Below, in pieces: positions 38,627 to 47,874 of a stretch of DNA of 64,000 bases. The notes under the pieces are model-generated. The model had not been told where the DNA came from and did no database searches. It saw only the letters and a program-made list of their open reading frames with translations. The translations under genes were made by a program, and so were the position numbers. Origin of the DNA: Brevibacterium moorei (GTDB lineage Bacteria; Actinomycetota; Actinomycetes; Actinomycetales; Brevibacteriaceae); assembly GCF_024580735.1 (NCBI RefSeq), contig NZ_JANIJX010000012.1:1-64000 (forward strand), in the 5' to 3' direction. Each line of letters opens with the position of its first letter. The first letter of the stretch is position 1.

Positions 38627-41226
38627 TTTAGGGGTAACTTTCGTCCAGGGTCAGCAATCCAGATCGCCGACTTAGTTTTTCTTGGCAGCCTTTGGACGCC
38701 AGATGCGTAGGCCTTAAGCGGTTCAGAATCACCATCAATGAAATATGCGCGAAGCGCCTTCATAGCTTTGTTTTCAAGCTGTCGGATCCGTTCGCGGGTA
38801 ACACCAAATATCTTCCCCAGTTCCTCCAGAACCATCTTTTCGCCAGTAAGACACCCAGCACGCCCTAGAATGATATATCTATCACGCTCAGGTAGATAAC
38901 TAAGGATCTCATCAAACTTGCGTGCATTCCATACCCGTACCGACTCTGCAACTACGATTTCAGCGGGATCCGGAACAACATAGACCTCATCGATGATGAT
39001 ACGGTCAGCAAGGCTTACCCACTCATCCAGTGGTCCATACGGTATAGAGTGCTCCAGAATGTCATCGAGCGAAATCGGCTGAACCCGCTCAACCAGGTCA
39101 ACCTTCACATGATCGTGTTCTTTACACGAATCTCTGTTCCTACAAGCCCTCGCAACACTAACCTGATCCGACATATGTACTGGAAGACGAACAGTGCGAC
39201 CCAAATCCGCTATCGCCCTAGAGACTGCCTGGCGAATCCACCAGCTCGCATACGTGGAGAACTTATTCCCCTGAGTATAGTCAAACTTCTGAACAGCTCG
39301 AACTAGCCCGGAGTTCCCTTCCTGTATTAGATCAAGAAGATCCAACTTGTGTCCCGCATGCAGATACCTCTTGGCAATACTAACCACCAAACGAAGGTTG
39401 GAACGCAGAAATAAGTTATATGCGTCAGCGCCCTCCGCCACAGCCCATTCCAAGTCAAGACCCCGACGGCGCGTACGGATGTTCTCGGTCTGCAACAGGT
39501 GCCGAGCAAATAGCCCGGCCTCAATCCGCTTACTCAGTTCGACCTCCTCGTCCGCCGTCAATAGGGGTGTCTCACCGACCTGCGCAAGATAAAACTTGAG
39601 AAGATCACCGTCGAAGGCCTGCTCGCCTATGTGCTCGTCACACCGGCTCCTATCATTGCTACTGGGAAGGTCATCTTCATCCGGCTCTTCGCGCAAGACG
39701 ATTTTGGAACTCCGCGCAGGCGCTGAGGGCTCTATCACTTCCCCTGCTTCTGCTGCAGCGTCTTTAGGCTGACGATTCGCTTCACCCCGTCCACCTGCGG
39801 CTGGCTGTGCGCTTTGAATGAATTCTTGCTTGAGGAACCTACGCAGGTCGTGAACCTGACGTTCGGTGAACACTGCATGACGGTGCGCCCATGGGAGGAT
39901 CCCAATGAGCGGATGAGCAGTGCGGACCGTAGGATCCTCGACAGTATTAGCCGCATACAGCAACACCAATCGTCCACATCCGCCATCGGCCTTTCGACGA
40001 ATGACGCGACCAAGGCGTTGAATACTCTGCCGTGCTTGTTTGGAACCGGAGACAATGATCGCAAGGTCAGCGGCCGGCACGTCGATACCCTCGTCGAGTA
40101 CCCGCGGAGCGCATAATGCTTTGACTCGACTCGCACCGAAACTCTGAAGAGCCTTACGCCTTTCGACCGGGGTTGCCACGCTACTAACTACCTCTGTCAA
40201 GATTCCGCATCCACGCAGCACATTCGCTGACACGTCTGAGGTACCAATCGTCTCGGAAAAGAGCAGGGTCCCGTTCGAACTGGTTACGACTGTGGAAAGC
40301 TGCGACAACAAGGCCTGCTTACCGCGTGCTCCAGCCAGTAACTGTTGACGCCGACTGACCGCTTCAAGATATTTCCGGGCCATGATGCAGTTAGGCGACT
40401 GATCATGTTCACGACTGGCAAGCCGATGAATCGCCGTAAAAAATCTGTTGGCGCTTGCGTGGTCCAGTTTTAACCTGGCCTTCAACCCTGCGCCCAGTTT
40501 AGTAATCCGACTGGTCGTATCTTCATAGACTGACCGTTCGCCTGATGTCAGCTGCACTCCGACGAAGGCGATCTTGAACGGCGATATAACACCGTCTCTT
40601 AATGCCCTGTCATACCAAAGTCGGAATACCACCCCACCAAAGTAAGGATCCAACGTGAACTTCTGGGCGTCATCACTACGTGTATAGGTGGCCGTTAGGC
40701 CCAAGCGGTAGTGGAACCTCTCGCTCAGAGCCTTCACGAATGATGGGGCCCCATAACGATGGCACTCATCGGCAATCAGCATGCCACTCTGGTGAGCAGA
40801 CAACAGCTCATGCCGCGCGGCTGAATTGATGATTGCAACCAGCACGTCACATGAGTCCAGTGAATCGTGCCGACCGTTACCTAGCGTCCCGACTCGGGCT
40901 TCTGGAATCGTAGTTGCCAGTCGTTCCTGCCATTGAATTTGAAGCTCGGCCGTCGGAACAATGACCAAGGTGCGAATTCCCGCTTTGAAAGCTTCAAACG
41001 CGGCAGTGATTCCGATCATGGTCTTACCTGCGCCAGTCACCGCCTCGACCACACCCCTGCAACCGGCTGCGTACCAGTTCGTCAGTGCCTCAACCTGCCA
41101 CTCCCACAGATGTGGATTTGAAATCCGGGGAGAACGTAACTGCAACGACCGAACAAATGGGTCGGTGTTCGTCTCGAGCTCGCCGCCTGACGACGAGGCA
41201 GGACGGGAGATCAGTGCTTCGCTCAT
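38623..41226 (-). CDS. SF2 helicase fused to a sigma-70 family sigma factor
   Basis: 867 aa in a single open frame. Residues 35-470 are an XPB/Ssl2-like SF2 helicase: Walker A AVTGAGKT (62-69), DECH box (153-156), TAT (motif III, 178-180), and motif [11 protein letters not shown] (403-411). A polar linker (about 470-535) joins a sigma-70 moiety: region 1.2 ([16 protein letters not shown], 541-556), region 2 ([47 protein letters not shown]; 610-672) and region 4 ([19 protein letters not shown], 800-818). Regions 2.4 and 4.2 closely resemble primary sigma factors. Region 3.1 seems missing, while a 3.2-like PISLDDIL remains. GAAGGA lies 7 nt before the ATG. It is translationally coupled to the SIR2 gene. 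Base composition is visibly more A/T-rich than the core genes. Confidence 0.93.
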   Translation of the reverse strand: MSEALISRPASSSGGELETNTDPFVRSLQLRSPRISNPHLWEWQVEALTNWYAAGCRGVVEAVTGAGKTMIGITAAFEAFKAGIRTLVIVPTAELQIQWQERLATTIPEARVGTLGNGRHDSLDSCDVLVAIINSAARHELLSAHQSGMLIADECHRYGAPSFVKALSERFHYRLGLTATYTRSDDAQKFTLDPYFGGVVFRLWYDRALRDGVISPFKIAFVGVQLTSGERSVYEDTTSRITKLGAGLKARLKLDHASANRFFTAIHRLASREHDQSPNCIMARKYLEAVSRRQQLLAGARGKQALLSQLSTVVTSSNGTLLFSETIGTSDVSANVLRGCGILTEVVSSVATPVERRKALQSFGASRVKALCAPRVLDEGIDVPAADLAIIVSGSKQARQSIQRLGRVIRRKADGGCGRLVLLYAANTVEDPTVRTAHPLIGILPWAHRHAVFTERQVHDLRRFLKQEFIQSAQPAAGGRGEANRQPKDAAAEAGEVIEPSAPARSSKIVLREEPDEDDLPSSNDRSRCDEHIGEQAFDGDLLKFYLAQVGETPLLTADEEVELSKRIEAGLFARHLLQTENIRTRRRGLDLEWAVAEGADAYNLFLRSNLRLVVSIAKRYLHAGHKLDLLDLIQEGNSGLVRAVQKFDYTQGNKFSTYASWWIRQAVSRAIADLGRTVRLPVHMSDQVSVARACRNRDSCKEHDHVKVDLVERVQPISLDDILEHSIPYGPLDEWVSLADRIIIDEVYVVPDPAEIVVAESVRVWNARKFDEILSYLPERDRYIILGRAGCLTGEKMVLEELGKIFGVTRERIRQLENKAMKALRAYFIDGDSEPLKAYASGVQRLPRKTKSAIWIADPGRKLPLK

Positions 41227-41314
41227 GAGCAGTCCTTCACCATGTGCAGCAGTGCCGCTGCCAAAATTCTTCTATGCTTCGCACCCTAATGGAGACCTCT
41301 GACACCGCTCTGCC

Positions 41315-44300
41315 TCACCTTTGAACACTCACGACATCATCCGGCCCGACAGTGACCTTCCCGCGGGCGACCAACCAGTCAATCGTCACGTTCATACGTT
41401 CCTTGATCTTGGCACCCATCCGTGACCAGCCAAACACCTCCATAACCCCACGGATCAGTTCTTCCTTGGACATGTCCCCAGCACTGCGCAGCGCATCGCC
41501 CATGACATTTCCCAGCTCTACGTGGCTGACCTCACCGATGCCCAGCACGGTATCGGCGTTATACCGTGGTCGGTACCCTGAGTACGTGTCCGGAGTCAGA
41601 TCGTCAGGCCAGTAGAAATCACCCAGGTCCTGGCCGTGAACCGGCTTCCGGCTACTGCAACTGAGAATCTGCTTCTTCCGCGCAACTGAAACACGCATGA
41701 GTCCGAACCGATTGCCAACAACCTTGGCCAGACGATCGGCCTGAATTGGTCCTTCTACCTCGATGATGTCGTCGATCTCCGCTGCGATCTTCGCCTTGTT
41801 CTCCTTGGTCTGGTAGTTATCAAGTACTGACTGCTCACCGATAACTTCATTAGGGGCCTCGACGAACTCGTATTCCCCGGATCGGTCGACAGCTTCTTGT
41901 TCCCTTTGTTCTGCGGCAACAGGCGCGGATGCTTCTTCGTTGTCTACTGTCGGCGCAATGCTCTGGAGCGGGGTAGCCCCGACCAGAGCACCTGCGGATG
42001 TCGTCGGGTTCGTGTCCTGACTGTCTATGCTCTCCGGTGCCGGGATCTGTACTGTCACCATACGATCCGGGTCACTGTCCGAGTCGGCTGGCGATTTCGC
42101 TGTCTCCACGGGCTTCCCCACCGTCGAGGCCTGTTGCTCAGCAACCTCGTCGTGCTCTGTTGCGGGTGTGACCGTTTCCACTGCATCGTTCGAAGCGGCT
42201 GGACCAACCGGAGCAATCGGCGCATATTGCCGTTCGGTCTCTCCAGCCAGCTGCACTACGCGGTCGACGACTCCGGTAGGATCGCTGATCCAGTCCACCA
42301 GCATGATCTGGGCCGTGGCGTCCCATCCCATCACGCCTTGCAGGATGGCCCCGGGCAATGTCATCCGATCTGATGTCGTCTTACGTCCAGCCCACTCCGG
42401 AGAATCCAGCAGCAGTCCGACCCAGCCATGTTCGTCATCACTGCGAACCGCCAAGTTGACCCGGAAGTCCGAGGTTCCGACGTCCTCCAGCACTTCCAGA
42501 CCGACACTATGCAAGGCTGCGGACAGGCCCGTACGGAACATATCAACCGCAGCGCTGTGCCTCTCATCATGGGCACCGTAGGGCTCTTGTGCCTCGGCCG
42601 CGGCAAGGTAATCCCGCAGATCCAACACTCCCTGAGCCGAGGTCCGTGCGGGGTTGATATCGGCTGCACGGATCGATGTGAAGATTACGACGGCACGCCG
42701 GGCGCGGGTGACCGCCACGTTCAGACGGCGTTCCCCACCCGCGTTGTTCAACGGCCCGAAGTTGTGGCTGAGCTTTCCAGTATCAGGGTTCTTCGAAAAG
42801 GCAATGGAGAACAGGATGACATCGCGTTCGTCTCCCTGCACGCTTTCCAGATTCTTGACGAATACCGGTTCTTCAGCGCGCTCCAGCGACCTCCGGACCT
42901 CCGCGTCTGAAGACTGTTCCATCAGGTCCAGAATCAGATCACGTTGCTGGGTATTGAACGTGACCACTCCAATGGATGCCGTCGGGTTCACCGCCAGTCG
43001 TACGGAGATGTCTTCCACTACTGCTTCGGCCTCGGCCTGATTCGTCCGAGTGCCCTTCTTACCGGAGTCGAATACGCCGTTGACGAACCGGCTGCTTACC
43101 CCCAGACCGTCCCGGTTTTCGGGAGGTGCCGGGAAGACCTGCAAGTTGCCCTCGTAGTACTTCGCATTCGAGAAGCTGATGAGGCTGTCGTGCTGCGAGC
43201 GGTAGTGCCAGCGCAGCCATTTTCGCGACAGACCAGAATTCGCCACTTCGCTCAGGATTGATTCCTGATCGGTCGCGGCGAAAGTCGGGCGAACGAGCGC
43301 TGTCACGGTCGCATCCCCCTGTACCGCTGAGGACGTACCGACGATGTCCACCAGTTGCTGTGCTTCGGGCGCTAACGACTGTGTGGGTGCGATGTCGGTT
43401 AGCTCCTCTTCGTCACCAGCGCTCGAGGTGCTGAACGCGCTGGTGGGCGGCATCTGCTTGGAGTCACCCACAACGACGACGGAGTCCGCCCGGCCGATCG
43501 CGCCGATCGCATCGGCTACCTTGACCTGGGAAGCTTCATCGAAGATCACCGTGTCGAAGTGAGTGGTGTCGATCGGAAGCGACCGGGCTACGGTCGCAGG
43601 GCTCATGAGCACAACCGGGGTCAGACGCAGCACTTCGTCAGAGAAGCGTTCGAATATGCGACGGATCGAGCCACCACTCTTACGGTCCAGTTCCTTCCGC
43701 AGTCCAACGCTCGGTTCAAAGCCGGCCCGTTGCTCCAGCAATCGTGCGGGCAATTCTTGTTTTGTCATGGTGCGCAGCTTGTCGCTGATGTCGACATACT
43801 CTTTGACGCGCTTCAAGTATCTGGACCCGTCGAAGGTGTCCATATCGTGTCGACGCAGTTCTCGTAACAGGCGTTCACGAGCGGCTGCCAATTCCAGAGC
43901 CGCTTGCAGTCCTTCTGGCCTCTCACCAGACGCTATCCGGGCGGTTGCAGACCCCAACCCCAAGCTGTTCAATCCTGCGAGGGCCGATTGCAGGCGCAGC
44001 TGGCGCGACAGGTTGGTCTGGGCAACCTCATCGGACAGCATTTGCCGCCATTCCGCACGGCATGTAGATAAACGCGCAGGCAGACGAGCGTCGAATCCCC
44101 TGGTCTGGAGGGGGTGGCTCCCCTCCCATTCGCGATTTGATTCCCGGTCACCGCTAAGCCAGGCCTCCAGCGAAGCGTTGCTCGCACCGGCGGCCGACAC
44201 CAGCCTGCTCCAGGTCTGTTCGAATTCCCCCAGCAGCTCGGTTACTCTGCCCATTTTCAACGTCGCCCGATGATCCGCAACCATCTTGTTCACGACGCCA

Positions 44301-47300
44301 ACCAGTTCTGGGGCACAACGAAGGAAGTCTTGGAGCTTGGCCGCGTGTTCGGCAAAATCACGTTCAGTTTCGTAGCGCCTGTCCAGTTCCTGCATCGCAG
44401 CCTCGGCATGCAACGGAAGCCGACGGTAGGGGCCGTCGAGCCCCACGTCCTGACGCGCAGCGGCCTCAGACCTCCGATATGCGTCCAGGCCGGTCAAAAA
44501 GCGGATGACTTCGGACGGAGCTCCGCCTGCAATCCGGCCTTCCAAGGGCGACCCCTGCTGTACCAACGGCAGAATCCTGTTGAGCACAGTGGCAACCTTC
44601 TTCTTCCTTCCCAGCCGACCACTGTTCTGCGCGGCTTCGAACTCCTGCTGCAGTTGGACGGCATTCGCCATGGCCGCAGCAGGGCTCAGCTGCACGGCGA
44701 AGGCTGCCCACGTTTGGACGAATTGCCCCAAGTTCTGTCTTTGACGGTTTGCAGTTTCAGTGCCGATCCGATGCTGCTGTAGCTGGTCCGGGAACACGCC
44801 ACTACCGGTGTCAAGATCGCGCAACCATGCCGTGAAGGCCTCATTTTGAGCACTATCGCAGGCCTGCAGGATCTGGAAGATCTCTGGCGGAATCTCATCG
44901 AATACGCCCAGTAGCTTCTTCACCGCGCCGAAGAAGCCCCGGAGCGCGTCGGCGTCCTGTGCGGAAAAATCGGGTCCTACCAGCAACCAGTTGACGGACA
45001 AGCGTTCTCCCCGTGCCCGGGTGTACGCACGGTTCAGTTCTGTAAGCAGCTGATTGATATGGTCCGAGGACGCAGCCAGGAGTTCGTCCGAGACATGTAT
45101 CTGCTCAGCCTGCCAGTTCTGCTCAGCCGGCATAGCGCGTTCGAGGACTGCGCAACGCTGATACGAGTTCCAGATGGAATCGGCGCCCGCAGCGGCACTG
45201 TGACCATCCCCGTGCACGCTGTGCGGATATTCGTCCAGATCGGTGATCACCCGCGCCAGCTTGGTACGCAACGCATCGAATACGGCACGATTGCTCTGGC
45301 CCTGTGCCCGAATCGCCGCTCGTAGCTGGGTCCGGACCTTGCCCACTGTTTGATCGATCCCGTGGGCGTTAAGCGTCAATGGCTTTAGGCCCACCTGGTC
45401 CAATCGATCCTCCACCACGGATAACGCAGCCTGTTTTTCCGCCACGAACAGGATGGTGCGATCGTGAGCCAGGCTGTTGGCGATGATGTTGGCGATCGTC
45501 TGCGACTTACCCGTTCCCGGAGGGCCCTCCAAAACGAAGCTCTCCCCTGCAGAGGCAGCCTTGACCGATTCCAACTGGCTGCCGTCGGCCGGCAAGGGCA
45601 AGAACGCTTCGGCTTCATCCTGCGGTTCTACGTGAACTTGCTGAGCCGAAGTCTGCATCAACTCACCGGAGTCGTAAATCAAATGCTTCACAACATCATT
45701 ACCGGCAAGCTCCTGCCAGTGGTCGCCCACATCCCGCCACATGTCCAGACTGGCGAATTTCACTAGAGCCAACTGTGCAATGCCCTCAACGGAGAACCCC
45801 AGCCCTTCCCCGATGAAACGCTGGCGCAGTTCTTGGAAGATCCGTGCCACATCGATCCCACTGTCATCGGTCGGTGGTTCCTCCAGCTGCGGAATCGTCA
45901 TCCCGTATTCCTGCTTGAGCTTTTCGATCAATGCATAGTTCGCGTGTAATTCGCTATTGGGTTCCACCCGCATGGAGTACGGCTTCGAGGGGCTGCCGGT
46001 GAGCTCCACCGGAAGCAGGAACAACGGACTCAAGGCTTCACTTCCACTGACGGAGCTGGACTTCACCGGCCACCGGAGGAATCCGACGGCCAGGTACAGG
46101 GCATTGGAACCGCTCTCCTCCAACATCGCTTTGGCTTCGCGCCGCAGAGTATTGAGCTTCGATAGCGCACCACCACGTGCCGATTTGACGAAGACTCGGC
46201 CTTCATCGTTGAACAGCGAGGTCAGGCGTGCATCCGAATACTGCACGGCCGATTCCACCCCTCGGACCGCGTCGATTTCCTCCACCACATTATCCGGAGT
46301 TAGTTCGACTCTCTGGTTGTCGGCTAACAGATCCTCCAGGATGGGCAAGTCCGCCTCTGGCAGAAGAATCCTCACTCCACGCCCTGCCGAAAGCTTCAGC
46401 AGCGGATTGCGCAGTGACAGATCGAGCAGTTCGGAACGCCACTTCTGAACACGCAGCGGGAGCTCGCCTCCGCCAAGCCTCATTCGTTCATCCACGTGCG
46501 TCTGTCCCGCGTCATCCGTGGCTGACTTCGCGCCGGATTTGCGTGCCCGCTCCAGTGGGTCCGCCTGGCGAGCACCGGTCGCAGGTTCGACGTACACCAC
46601 CTGCTTGGTCCCGTCGGCTGAGGTCGACATCGTCGGTAGGGGCATGACGCGACGATGCGCGACGGAAACGCTCACAACATATTCGACAGAACTTCCGCCC
46701 TGCGCTGCTTGAGCTGCGGCCTTCACCGCTTCGTCGAAACCGACGTCATGTCCGGCGGTGGCCGCGGTAGTTTCCACTGGGATGAAGTATCCGCTACCGA
46801 ACAGGTTGGTAATAGATCCGGTGTCGGTCATTGCAGAGGGTGTGTTCAATTCCCTTAGCGAGAAGCCGACGAAGGCGTGGCCAGGAAGCACCACGATATA
46901 GGGTTGCAGGCCGGCTTCCTCAAGGGCCGCGGCAAATAGCACCGTGGTATCCAGGCAAGTCCCGAAGCGTGTATCCAATACCGCGTCCGAAGTTCTGACC
47001 TTCTGCCCGGAGTCCTCGAAGGAGGCCGGTGGGGTTGCGTAGCGGATGTCCAAGCCCTTGATCGCGTCGTAGATCGCACGGGCCGTGTCGACCACGCGTT
47101 CCGCGTCCCGTTGATAACCTACCAACGAAGGGTCATCAGTCCGTTCCTGTAGAAGGTCGGCTGCTGCAGACAGTACCTTTGTTACGGCATGCGCGCGGGG
47201 CTGGACGAAGGCGGCAATCGTCTCGGGTATATTCAGCGGGCTCCATTGGTCGTGGGCCAGGAAACGAACGTCCACGGAACGCTTGGTAAAGGTGCCGTCC

Positions 47301-47722
47301 AGCTCAAATTCCAGGTCGATGATGTCCGGTGTCGCTTCGTCCAGGGCGAAGAAGGCCGATGTGTCGAGGCCCCATTTCAGTGCGCTCTGCGGGGCCCAGA
47401 AGTACTTGCCGGATTCGATCTGCAAGTCAGCGCCATGCCAGCCGGCCCCATCGTCGAACCGGCCGGACCGCAGATGGGCGCGTAGACCGGTAATTGTGTG
47501 CGTAACCTTGGCAGCCGGATCCTCTACCGGATCCACTGCAATGCCCAGGCCCGCGAAGATGCCGATCCCATTGTGAACCAACGCGAAGTTCAGATCCTCC
47601 CGAAAGAAAAGTCCGACCTTCACATCTCCAAAGGGGTAGACCACCAGATTCAGCCCATGTGTGCCACCGGGCAACTCCGATACGAATCGTTCTACAGCGC
47701 GCTCAGTCAGCTCATCCAACAC
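41315..47722 (-). CDS. Giant DUF4011/SF1 helicase-nuclease with transglutaminase-like and DUF3320 domains
   Basis: 2135 aa. Order: unknown N-terminal domain; a transglutaminase-like segment (RFGTCLDTTVLFAAAL and LPGHAFVGF, about 245-290); DUF4011 (WRSELLDLSLRNPLLKL, about 425); SF1 helicase with Walker A GPPGTGKSQT (about 733-742), DEAS Walker B (about 1392), GDERDVILFS and LNVAVTRARRAVVIF; a VSR/MTES_1575-like nuclease segment (about 1740-1830); a Thr/Ser/Pro linker; and C-terminal DUF3320 (about 1975-2135). Helicases of this build occur in defence and repair loci. Start is a GTG, not well supported. It follows the UvrD-type gene after 152 bp and precedes the helicase-sigma gene by 88 bp, same strand. 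Catalytic state of the transglutaminase-like part is unclear. Confidence 0.88.
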   Translation of the reverse strand: MLDELTERAVERFVSELPGGTHGLNLVVYPFGDVKVGLFFREDLNFALVHNGIGIFAGLGIAVDPVEDPAAKVTHTITGLRAHLRSGRFDDGAGWHGADLQIESGKYFWAPQSALKWGLDTSAFFALDEATPDIIDLEFELDGTFTKRSVDVRFLAHDQWSPLNIPETIAAFVQPRAHAVTKVLSAAADLLQERTDDPSLVGYQRDAERVVDTARAIYDAIKGLDIRYATPPASFEDSGQKVRTSDAVLDTRFGTCLDTTVLFAAALEEAGLQPYIVVLPGHAFVGFSLRELNTPSAMTDTGSITNLFGSGYFIPVETTAATAGHDVGFDEAVKAAAQAAQGGSSVEYVVSVSVAHRRVMPLPTMSTSADGTKQVVYVEPATGARQADPLERARKSGAKSATDDAGQTHVDERMRLGGGELPLRVQKWRSELLDLSLRNPLLKLSAGRGVRILLPEADLPILEDLLADNQRVELTPDNVVEEIDAVRGVESAVQYSDARLTSLFNDEGRVFVKSARGGALSKLNTLRREAKAMLEESGSNALYLAVGFLRWPVKSSSVSGSEALSPLFLLPVELTGSPSKPYSMRVEPNSELHANYALIEKLKQEYGMTIPQLEEPPTDDSGIDVARIFQELRQRFIGEGLGFSVEGIAQLALVKFASLDMWRDVGDHWQELAGNDVVKHLIYDSGELMQTSAQQVHVEPQDEAEAFLPLPADGSQLESVKAASAGESFVLEGPPGTGKSQTIANIIANSLAHDRTILFVAEKQAALSVVEDRLDQVGLKPLTLNAHGIDQTVGKVRTQLRAAIRAQGQSNRAVFDALRTKLARVITDLDEYPHSVHGDGHSAAAGADSIWNSYQRCAVLERAMPAEQNWQAEQIHVSDELLAASSDHINQLLTELNRAYTRARGERLSVNWLLVGPDFSAQDADALRGFFGAVKKLLGVFDEIPPEIFQILQACDSAQNEAFTAWLRDLDTGSGVFPDQLQQHRIGTETANRQRQNLGQFVQTWAAFAVQLSPAAAMANAVQLQQEFEAAQNSGRLGRKKKVATVLNRILPLVQQGSPLEGRIAGGAPSEVIRFLTGLDAYRRSEAAARQDVGLDGPYRRLPLHAEAAMQELDRRYETERDFAEHAAKLQDFLRCAPELVGVVNKMVADHRATLKMGRVTELLGEFEQTWSRLVSAAGASNASLEAWLSGDRESNREWEGSHPLQTRGFDARLPARLSTCRAEWRQMLSDEVAQTNLSRQLRLQSALAGLNSLGLGSATARIASGERPEGLQAALELAAARERLLRELRRHDMDTFDGSRYLKRVKEYVDISDKLRTMTKQELPARLLEQRAGFEPSVGLRKELDRKSGGSIRRIFERFSDEVLRLTPVVLMSPATVARSLPIDTTHFDTVIFDEASQVKVADAIGAIGRADSVVVVGDSKQMPPTSAFSTSSAGDEEELTDIAPTQSLAPEAQQLVDIVGTSSAVQGDATVTALVRPTFAATDQESILSEVANSGLSRKWLRWHYRSQHDSLISFSNAKYYEGNLQVFPAPPENRDGLGVSSRFVNGVFDSGKKGTRTNQAEAEAVVEDISVRLAVNPTASIGVVTFNTQQRDLILDLMEQSSDAEVRRSLERAEEPVFVKNLESVQGDERDVILFSIAFSKNPDTGKLSHNFGPLNNAGGERRLNVAVTRARRAVVIFTSIRAADINPARTSAQGVLDLRDYLAAAEAQEPYGAHDERHSAAVDMFRTGLSAALHSVGLEVLEDVGTSDFRVNLAVRSDDEHGWVGLLLDSPEWAGRKTTSDRMTLPGAILQGVMGWDATAQIMLVDWISDPTGVVDRVVQLAGETERQYAPIAPVGPAASNDAVETVTPATEHDEVAEQQASTVGKPVETAKSPADSDSDPDRMVTVQIPAPESIDSQDTNPTTSAGALVGATPLQSIAPTVDNEEASAPVAAEQREQEAVDRSGEYEFVEAPNEVIGEQSVLDNYQTKENKAKIAAEIDDIIEVEGPIQADRLAKVVGNRFGLMRVSVARKKQILSCSSRKPVHGQDLGDFYWPDDLTPDTYSGYRPRYNADTVLGIGEVSHVELGNVMGDALRSAGDMSKEELIRGVMEVFGWSRMGAKIKERMNVTIDWLVARGKVTVGPDDVVSVQR

Positions 47723-47874
47723 TCTCGGTTACCCCGCCCATCGTACCCACGACCTGACTGCCACCCCAGACAGCCCGAAGGCCCCAGAATGGCATCAGGT
47801 CCATTGTGAGCAAACTTACCAGCAGGCGGTGACACCGCCAGATTCAGGAACGAATTGGTGAGATAGGGACGCTC

